Source of the DNA: Xestospongia muta
Taxonomy: Eukaryota > Porifera > Demospongiae > Haplosclerida > Petrosiidae
Direction of reading: 5' to 3'
Assembly: GCA_963693285.1 (NCBI GenBank)
Contig: OY848917.1
Location: forward strand, 21,892,245-21,956,244
DNA length: 64,000 nucleotides
This document shows positions 30,201 to 40,981 of this stretch, piece by piece. A program made the translations under genes and the position numbers. The notes beneath the pieces were generated by a model that saw nothing but the letters and a program-made list of their open reading frames with translations, ran no database searches and was not told the origin of the DNA. The number at the start of each line of letters is the position of its first letter. Positions within the stretch are counted from its first letter, which is position 1.

Positions 30201-33200
30201 AATTTATACTACATTATATCAAAATTATATCCTATTATATTGTAAAGGACACATTCAAATAAGTACTTACAAAAACATAAATGTGGAAATGAAAACAATA
30301 CAGTAAACAAAATGATAATAACTCATACTAGAATATAGCTACAATATGCTTAAAATGTAAGAAGTAAAACAACTTAGCAAAAAGATTTAAGCATTATTAG
30401 TGATACCCAATGTCATATCACACACAATTAGGGTTAATAAAATTCATTGCTGATATAGCTATTAGTAGTTAAAGAATGCACTTCAATGTCATTTGTGGCT
30501 TTCATAAGCTGCGATTACAATATAATGAATAAAATTGCAAATGTGAATACATATAGATACCACACAATCTAAAACAATTGTGGTACACCCTTACAAGCTT
30601 CCCATCATAGCTATTAAAAACTATTAATGTTAATAAAAACAATAAGGTAACTAAATAACAACATTCAATTCAAATGACTTAAAATTAATATTACATTATA
30701 TCACACTTACCGACTATTATATTTTAAACAACATATTCAGATGACAAGTCATCACACCAACATAAATGTGAAAAATAAAACAATAGAGTAAACAAAATCA
30801 CAACAACACATTCAATATACTTAAAATTTATACTACATTATATCAAAATTATATCCTATTATATTGTAAAGGACACTTTCAAATAAGTACTTACAAAAAT
30901 ATAAATGTGGAAATGAAAACAATACAGTAAACAAAATGATAATAACTCATACTAGAACATAGCTACAATATGCTTAAAATATAGGTAGAGAAACAACTTA
31001 GCAAGAAGATTCGAGCATTATTAGTGATACCCAATGTCTTATCACACACAGTTAGGGTTAATTAAATTCATTGCTGATATAGTCAGCAGCTGTTAAGAGA
31101 TGCACTTTAATATCATTTGTGGCTTTCATAAGCTGCAATTACAATATAATGAATAAAATTGCAAATGTGAATACATATAGATACCACACAATCTAAAACA
31201 ATTGTGGTACACCCTTACAAGCTTCCCATCATAGCTATTAAAGACTATTAATGTTAATGAAAACAATAAGGTAACTAAATAACAACATTCAATTCAAAAG
31301 ACTTAGAATTAATATTACATTATATCACACTTACCCGCTATTATATTTTAAACAACATATTCAGATGACAAGTCATCACACCAACATAAATGTGAAAAAT
31401 AAAACAATAGAGTAAACAAAATCACAACAACACATTCAATATACTTAAAATTTATTCTACATTATATCAAAATTATATCCTATTATATTGTAAAGGACAC
31501 ATTCAAATAAGTACTTACAAAAACATAAATGTGGAAATGAAAACAATACAGTAAACAAACAATAATAATTCATACTAGAATATAGCTACAATATGCTTAA
31601 AATATAGGTAGAGAAACAACTTGGCAAGAAGATTCTAGTATTATTAGTGATACCCAATGTCGTATCACACACAGTTAGGGTTAATAAAATTCATTGTTGA
31701 TATAGTCATCAGCTGTTAAAGGATGCACTTTAATGTCATTTGTGGCTTTCATAAGCTGCAATTACAATATAATGAATAAAATTGTAAATGTGAATACATA
31801 TAGATACCACACAATCTAAAACAATTGTGGTACACCCTTACAAGCTTCCCATCATAGCTATTAAAAACTATTAATGTTAATGAAAACAATAAGGTAACTA
31901 AATAACAACTTTCAATTCAAATGACTTAGAATTAACTACATTATATCACACTTACCAACTATTATATTTTAAACAACATATTCAGATGACAAGTCATCAC
32001 ACCAACATAAATGTGAAAAATAAAACAATAGAGTAAACAAAATCACAACAACACATTCAATATATTTAAAATTCATACTACATTGTATCCAAATTATATC
32101 CTATTATATTGTAAAGGACACATTCAAATAAGTACTTACAAAAACATAAATGTGGAAATGAAAACAATACAGCAAATAAAATAACAACAACTCGTTCAAT
32201 AACCTCAAAATTCATACTAGAATATAGCTATAATATTCTTAAAATATAAATAGAGAAACAACTTAGCAAGAAGATTTGAGTATTATAGTGATACCCAATG
32301 TCATATCGCACGCAGTTAGGGTTAATAAAATTCATTGCTGATATAGTTATCAGCTGTTAAAGGATGCACTTTAATGTCATTTGTGGCTTTCATAAGCTGA
32401 AATTACAATATAATGAATAAAATTGTAAATGTGAATACATATAGATACCACACAATCTAAAACAATTGTGGTACACCCTTACAAGCTTCCCATCATAGCT
32501 TTAAAAGACTGACTTAGAATTAATACTACACTATATCACACTTACCAACTATTATATTTTAAACAACATATTCAGATGACAAGTCATCACACCAACATAA
32601 ATGTGAAAAATAAAACAATAGAGTAAACAAAATTACAACAATACATTCAATATACTTAGAATTCACACTACATTGTATCAAAATTATTTCCTATTATATT
32701 GTAAAGGACACATTCAAATAAGCTCTTTTTAAAAGAACATAAATGTGTAAATGAAAACAATACAGCAAATAAAATGACAACAACTCGTTCAATAACCTCA
32801 AAAGTCATACTAGAATATAGCTATAATATGCTAAAAATATAAGTAGAGAAACAACTTAGCAAGAAGATTTAAGCATTATTAGTGATACCCAATGTCATAT
32901 CACACATAGTTAGGGTTAATAAAATTCATTGCTGATGTAGCTATTAACAGTTAAGGATGCACTTTAATGTCATTTGTGGCTTTCATAAGCTGCAATTACA
33001 ATATAATGAATAAAATTGCAAATGTGAATACATATAGATACCACACAATCAAAAACAATCATAGTACACCCTTACAAGCTTTCCATGCATATTATTAAAA
33101 ACAATTAATGTTAATATAAAACAATAGGGCAAAAAATAACAACATTCAATTCAAAAGACTTAGAATTAATACTACATTATATCACACCTACCGGCTATTA

Positions 33201-36200
33201 TATTTTAAACAATATATTCAGATGACAAGTCATCACACCAACATAAATGTGAAAAATAAAACAATAGAGTAAGCAAAAACACAACAATACATTCAATATA
33301 CCTAAAATTTATACTACATTGTATCAAAATTATATCCTATTATATTGTAAAGGAAACATTCAAATAAGTACTTACAAAAACATAAATGTGGAAATGAAAA
33401 CAATACAGCAAATAAAATGACAACAACTCGTTTATACTAGAATATAGCTATAATATGCTTAAAACATAGGTAGAGAAACAACTTAGCAAAAAGATTTAAG
33501 CAATATTAGTGATACCCAATGTCGTATTACATGCAGTTAGGATTAATCAAATTCATTGCTGATATAGCTATCAGCTGGTAAAGGATGATACTTGCAAATG
33601 TGTATACATACAGATACCACACAATCTAAAACGATTATAGTACACCCTAACAAGCTTCACATGCAAGCTATTTAAAACTATTGATGTTAATAAAAACAAT
33701 AGGGTAAAAATAACAACATTCAATTCAAAAGACTTAGAATTAATACTACACTATATCACACTTACCGACTATTATATTTTAAACAACATATTCAGATGAC
33801 AAGTCATCACACCAACATAAATGTGAAAAATAAAACAATAGAGTAAACAAAATTATAACAATACATTCAATATACTTAGAATTCACACTACATTGTATCA
33901 AAATTATTTCCTATTATATTGTAAAGGACACATTCAAATAAGCTCTTTTTAAAAGAACATAAATGTGTAAATGAAAACAATACAGCAAATAAAATGACAA
34001 CAACTCGTTCAATAACCTCAAAAGTCATACTAGAATATAGCTATAATATGCTTAAAATGTAAGAAGTAAAACAACTTAGCAAAAAGATTTAAGCATTATT
34101 AGTGATACCCAATGTCATATCACACACAATTAGGGTTAATAAAATTCATTGCTGATATAGCTATTAGTAGTTAAAGAATGCACTTCAATGTCATTTGTGG
34201 CTTTCATAAGCTGCAATTACAATATAATGAATAAAATTGCAAATGTGAATACATATAGATACCACACAATCTAAAACAATTGTGGTACACCCTTACAAGC
34301 TTCCCATCATAGCTATTAAAAACTATTAATGTTAATAAAAACAATAAGGTAACTAAATAACAACATTCAATTCAAATGACTTAAAATTAATATTACATTA
34401 TATCACACTTACCGACTATTATATTTTAAACAACATATTCAGATGACAAGTCATCACACCAACATAAATGTGAAAAATAAAACAATAGAGTAAACAAAAT
34501 CACAACAACACATTCAATATACTTAAAATTTATACTACATTATATCAAAATTATATCCTATTATATTGTAAAGGACACTTTCAAATAAGTACTTACAAAA
34601 ATATAAATGTGGAAATGAAAACAATACAGTAAACAAAATGATAATAACTCATACTAGAACATAGCTACAATATGCTTAAAATATAGGTAGAGAAACAACT
34701 TAGCAAGAAGATTCGAGCATTATTAGTGATACCCAATGTCTTATCACACACAGTTAGGGTTAATTAAATTCATTGCTGATATAGTCAGCAGCTGTTAAGA
34801 GATGCACTTTAATATCATTTGTGGCTTTCATAAGCTGCAATTACAATATAATGAATAAAATTGCAAATGTGAATACATATAGATACCACACAATCTAAAA
34901 CAATTGTGGTACACCCTTACAAGCTTCCCATCATAGCTATTAAAGACTATTAATGTTAATGAAAACAATAAGGTAACTAAATAACAACATTCAATTCAAA
35001 AGACTTAGAATTAATATTACATTATATCACACTTACCCGCTATTATATTTTAAACAACATATTCAGATGACAAGTCATCACACCAACATAAATGTGAAAA
35101 ATAAAACAATAGAGTAAACAAAATCACAACAACACATTCAATATACTTAAAATTTATTCTACATTATATCAAAATTATATCCTATTATATTGTAAAGGAC
35201 ACATTCAAATAAGTACTTACAAAAACATAAATGTGGAAATGAAAACAATACAGTAAACAAACAATAATAATTCATACTAGAATATAGCTACAATATGCTT
35301 AAAATATAGGTAGAGAAACAACTTGGCAAGAAGATTCTAGTATTATTAGTGATACCCAATGTCGTATCACACACAGTTAGGGTTAATAAAATTCATTGTT
35401 GATATAGTCATCAGCTGTTAAAGGATGCACTTTAATGTCATTTGTGGCTTTCATAAGCTGCAATTACAATATAATGAATAAAATTGTAAATGTGAATACA
35501 TATAGATACCACACAATCTAAAACAATTGTGGTACACCCTTACAAGCTTCCCATCATAGCTATTAAAAACTATTAATGTTAATGAAAACAATAAGGTAAC
35601 TAAATAACAACTTTCAATTCAAATGACTTAGAATTAACTACATTATATCACACTTACCAACTATTATATTTTAAACAACATATTCAGATGACAAGTCATC
35701 ACACCAACATAAATGTGAAAAATAAAACAATAGAGTAAACAAAATCACAACAACACATTCAATATATTTAAAATTCATACTACATTGTATCCAAATTATA
35801 TCCTATTATATTGTAAAGGACACATTCAAATAAGTACTTACAAAAACATAAATGTGGAAATGAAAACAATACAGCAAATAAAATAACAACAACTCGTTCA
35901 ATAACCTCAAAATTCATACTAGAATATAGCTATAATATTCTTAAAATATAAATAGAGAAACAACTTAGCAAGAAGATTTGAGTATTATAGTGATACCCAA
36001 TGTCATATCGCACGCAGTTAGGGTTAATAAAATTCATTGCTGATATAGTTATCAGCTGTTAAAGGATGCACTTTAATGTCATTTGTGGCTTTCATAAGCT
36101 GAAATTACAATATAATGAATAAAATTGTAAATGTGAATACATATAGATACCACACAATCTAAAACAATTGTGGTACACCCTTACAAGCTTCCCATCATAG

Positions 36201-39200
36201 CTTTAAAAGACTGACTTAGAATTAATACTACACTATATCACACTTACCAACTATTATATTTTAAACAACATATTCAGATGACAAGTCATCACACCAACAT
36301 AAATGTGAAAAATAAAACAATAGAGTAAACAAAATTACAACAATACATTCAATATACTTAGAATTCACACTACATTGTATCAAAATTATTTCCTATTATA
36401 TTGTAAAGGACACATTCAAATAAGCTCTTTTTTAAAGAACATAAATGTGTAAATGAAAACAATACAGCAAATAAAATGACAACAACTCGTTCAATAACCT
36501 CAAAAGTCATACTAGAATATAGCTATAATATGCTAAAAATATAAGTAGAGAAACAACTTAGCAAGAAGATTTAAGCATTATTAGTGATACCCAATGTCAT
36601 ATCACACATAGTTAGGGTTAATAAAATTCATTGCTGATGTAGCTATTAACAGTTAAGGATGCACTTTAATGTCCTTTGTGGCTTTCATAAGCTGCAATTA
36701 CAATATAATGAATAAAATTGCAAATGTGAATACATATAGATACCACACAATCAAAAACAATCATAGTACACCCTTACAAGCTTTCCATGCATATTATTAA
36801 AAACAATTAATGTTAATATAAAACAATAGGGCAAAAAATAACAACATTCAATTCAAAAGACTTAGAATTAATACTACATTATATCACACCTACCGGCTAT
36901 TATATTTTAAACAATATATTCAGATGACAAGTCATCACACCAACATAAATGTGAAAAATAAAACAATAGAGTAAGCAAAAACACAACAATACATTCAATA
37001 TACCTAAAATTTATACTACATTGTATCAAAATTATATCCTATTATATTGTAAAGGAAACATTCAAATAAGTACTTACAAAAACATAAATGTGGAAATGAA
37101 AACAATACAGCAAATAAAATGACAACAACTCGTTTATACTAGAATATAGCTATAATATGCTTAAAACATAGGTAGAGAAACAACTTAGCAAAAAGATTTA
37201 AGCAATATTAGTGATACCCAATGTCGTATTACATGCAGTTAGGATTAATCAAATTCATTGCTGATATAGCTATCAGCTGGTAAAGGATGATACTTGCAAA
37301 TGTGTATACATACAGATACCACACAATCTAAAACGATTATAGTACACCCTAACAAGCTTCACATGCAAGCTATTTAAAACTATTGATGTTAATAAAAACA
37401 ATAGGGTAAAAATAACAACATTCAATTCAAAAGACTTAGAATTAATACTACACTATATCACACTTACCGACTATTATATTTTAAACAACATATTCAGATG
37501 ACAAGTCATCACACCAACATAAATGTGAAAAATAAAACAATAGAGTAAACAAAATTATAACAATACATTCAATATACTTAGAATTCACACTACATTGTAT
37601 CAAAATTATTTCCTATTATATTGTAAAGGACACATTCAAATAAGCTCTTTTTAAAAGAACATAAATGTGTAAATGAAAACAATACAGCAAATAAAATGAC
37701 AACAACTCGTTCAATAACCTCAAAAGTCATACTAGAATATAGCTATAATATGCTTAAAATGTAAGAAGTAAAACAACTTAGCAAAAAGATTTAAGCATTA
37801 TTAGTGATACCCAATGTCATATCACACACAATTAGGGTTAATAAAATTCATTGCTGATATAGCTATTAGTAGTTAAAGAATGCACTTCAATGTCATTTGT
37901 GGCTTTCATAAGCTGCAATTACAATATAATGAATAAAATTGCAAATGTGAATACATATAGATACCACACAATCAAAAACAATCATAGTACACCCTTACAA
38001 GCTTTCCATGCATATTATTAAAAACAATTAATGTTAATATAAAACAATAGGGCAAAAAATAACAACATTCAATTCAAAAGACTTAGAATTAATACTACAT
38101 TATATCACACTTACCTCCTATTATATTTTAAACAATATATTCAGATGACAAGTCATCACACCAACATAAATGTGAAAAATAAAACAATAGAGTAAACAAA
38201 ATCACAACAACACATTCAATATATTTAGAATTCATACTACGTTGTATCAAAATTACATCTTATTGTATTGTGAAGGACACATTTAGAAGATAAGTAACAA
38301 TAGCTACATACATGTGGAAACAAAAAGCAATAACGTAAACAAAATGACAATAACACATTCAATATGCTCATAATTGTACTAGGCTATAGCTATAAAATAC
38401 TCACAATATACTTAAAAAGGAAAACCTAGCAAGAAGCTTCAAGTCTTATTACTAATAGATACCCAATGTCATAGCAATCACAGTTAGGATTACGAAATCC
38501 ATTGCTGATACAGAAATTGGCAGTTACAAGATGCATACATTTTAATGTCATTTCTTGCTCTCATAGATTATATATAACCTTATAATAAATAAAATTGCAA
38601 AATGGATACACATAGATACCACATAATCCAAAACAATTATAGTACAGCCTGCAAAGCCTCACATGTAAGGTTTAAAAACAACTAACGTCAAAACAAACAA
38701 CAGAGTAAATAAAATAAGAACATTCAATTCGAAAGACACGTAGGTTGGATGAGTGTACTCAGGATATATTATACAAAAGACCATTGCTATAACTTATAAT
38801 AATTAATAATGAAATCTGATACTGTAATTTACATATGGATGTCTAATCAAGCCAGAGATAGCTAATTCAACTACCAATGTACTGTAAGTATTCCAGTGTC
38901 TTCATTTCCAGAATACAAGTAACTTTGATTTCTTTAAGCTTAACAAACAGGAACAATGGTTACTATAGAACCCCTTAAGTCTACTAAAATATAAAATAGA
39001 CCTCGTGGTAGAATAGAATACTGATTTACTGACCTCTCTTTATATTTATCACCTCTCTTACATCTTCATTAATATAATCTTAAATAATTAAGGCATAAAA
39101 ATGGCTTACTACTTCAAGCTCTGTAAAAACTACTACTTTCATTCTTAAACCACTTGAAATAAAACTTCTAAAACCAAATATCTTATGTAAAAACATAAAT

Positions 39201-40944
39201 GTCTGTATAAAATAATCTTTAAAGTCTTCTAGTTTTGTAATTATTTTGGCACAAACAGAACAATAACAAGAATGAAGAAAAACATTGTGCTGCTCTTATA
39301 CTGGTGCTACCACCTGCTTTATATACTTCTTAGAGTTAGGTAAAGTAGTCTTATATCGTTACCATATCTATGCTATGTCTTCTCTAATAGTTAATATCCA
39401 TTCACATAACTTAAACAATACAGTTCATTCTCAACATCTCAATTACCTTAGTAACAACATTGATATCAACATTATGGTTGAGAAATACTTCAACAATGTC
39501 TCTGTGTCCTTTAGAACTTGCATAATGAAGAGCTGCCCATCCTCTCTATTAGAAAAACACACAAACAATAAACTGTAAAGTGTAACTACAAACACTCTAT
39601 ATTTCACTCTGTATTTCTAAAAACTCAATGCTAAACAAATGATGTTTCCATTCTTGTCCATCACTGCTATTTTGGTGTGTCCATCTCAACTGATTATTGA
39701 AAAAATTATGAAAAAGTGATGTCTATACATCTGATGGTGTTCAATAGCAATAGGTAGAAAAACTGGTTAACAAGCATGTTATAAACACAAACGACACTTT
39801 TTCAAATATTCTAATAAGGTCATTGCATCCTCTTCTATCTCTAATGTTCATCATATTTGACATCTTTGTAGATCTTAATAATAAAATAGACTTACTTCAT
39901 CTGTGGTATTTAAATTGGCTCCTCTAACAAGAATGTCTTTTACACCTGACAAATCTCCTTCCTTAGCAAATTCAATTAGACTGTTATTCTATTGCAAAAA
40001 CAAAAACACTAAATGTATTACTAAATGTAAACCAGCATTTCCATAAACCTAAAGAGATTTTTAAACAAATATTACCAGCAACTGTTTATTTTATTTATTT
40101 CAATGATATCTTGCAGTATACAAATTTATACAAAACATAGAGCATGATGTACAACTAATCATTTAGTAATGAAATGTTGTGTTATATCAAGAGAAACGTT
40201 TCAATAATGTGAAAAAACTTGTTTGATTCTGGGATATATATCAGGCTAAAAGCGAGCAAACTACCTATATCATTAAATTATCTTAATTTATCATTTAATG
40301 TGTAAAAAAACTTGTTGCAATAACATTACAGATATTCCATAAAAATAATATTCTATAACTTGTCGATGTCTTATGCAGTATGGATATGAGTATCATGTAT
40401 GTACTTTACAAACTGTAAAAAGATAGAAAAGAATGTCATCAACTCAGATTTATACATTATCATCCATCCTTAATATTAACCATATAATACTATGACATTT
40501 CATGAACTATAAGCTGTAATGTGAATTCCTGTCTAGCACATTGATCAGTACATTTGAGACAACCTTTTACTCATTTACGATCACGTGCCATATTACTTTT
40601 ATCCACGTATAGTACTTCCGAGTTAATAGTGAGAAAGCTTACTTTAGCACCTGATAAAAAAATAATTTATGCTAACAGCATACTTCGGGTTATCATTTAA
40701 AATGAATAACAAAACAGAAGCAGTTTGACTATTGTAGTTCTATTGTATTGCTTTATAGTCAACAAAATAATGTGTATATCTACCTTCCTACCTATATTAG
40801 ATATATAGATATAGACAGACAGACAGACAGATAGATATACAGATATAGATATACATAGATAAGACATAGATATGAATATAAAAATAGATATATACACAAA
40901 TATATATATACACATGGATGGATGGATGGATGGATGGATGGATG

Positions 40945-40981
<37 letters not shown>

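Larger units (their letters stand above)
20500..38330. repeat. Beta satellite array inside ankyrin intron 3
   Basis: Nearly thirty tandem units with a regular period of about 624 bp (marker ttagtgataccc at 20731, 21355, 21979, 22603, 23227, then 23849). Units contain two related subrepeats (aatactacattatatcacac and tatactacattatatc) and a unique part with attagggttaataaaattc. The family is clearly homologous to alpha but distinct: caagtcatcaca replaces caagtaatcaca, and poly-T acceptor-like motifs are absent. The array is interrupted by alpha units at 26.68-28.13 kb and contains a 3.7-kb higher-order duplication on the right. Confidence 0.93.

Noticed and set aside
3600..38330. CRISPR array
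   Set aside because: The tandem units are 0.6 kb, contiguous and without spacers, in an animal nuclear genome.
4110..38490. Telomere or subtelomere because of TTAGGG motifs
   Set aside because: Only one and a half motifs per 0.62-kb unit, never in tandem, and the arrays lie between exons of one gene.
39285..39578. 97-codon plus-strand frame
   Set aside because: It is antisense to ankyrin exon 3 and its flank; the minus strand carries the exact 33-residue ankyrin repeat with splice sites.
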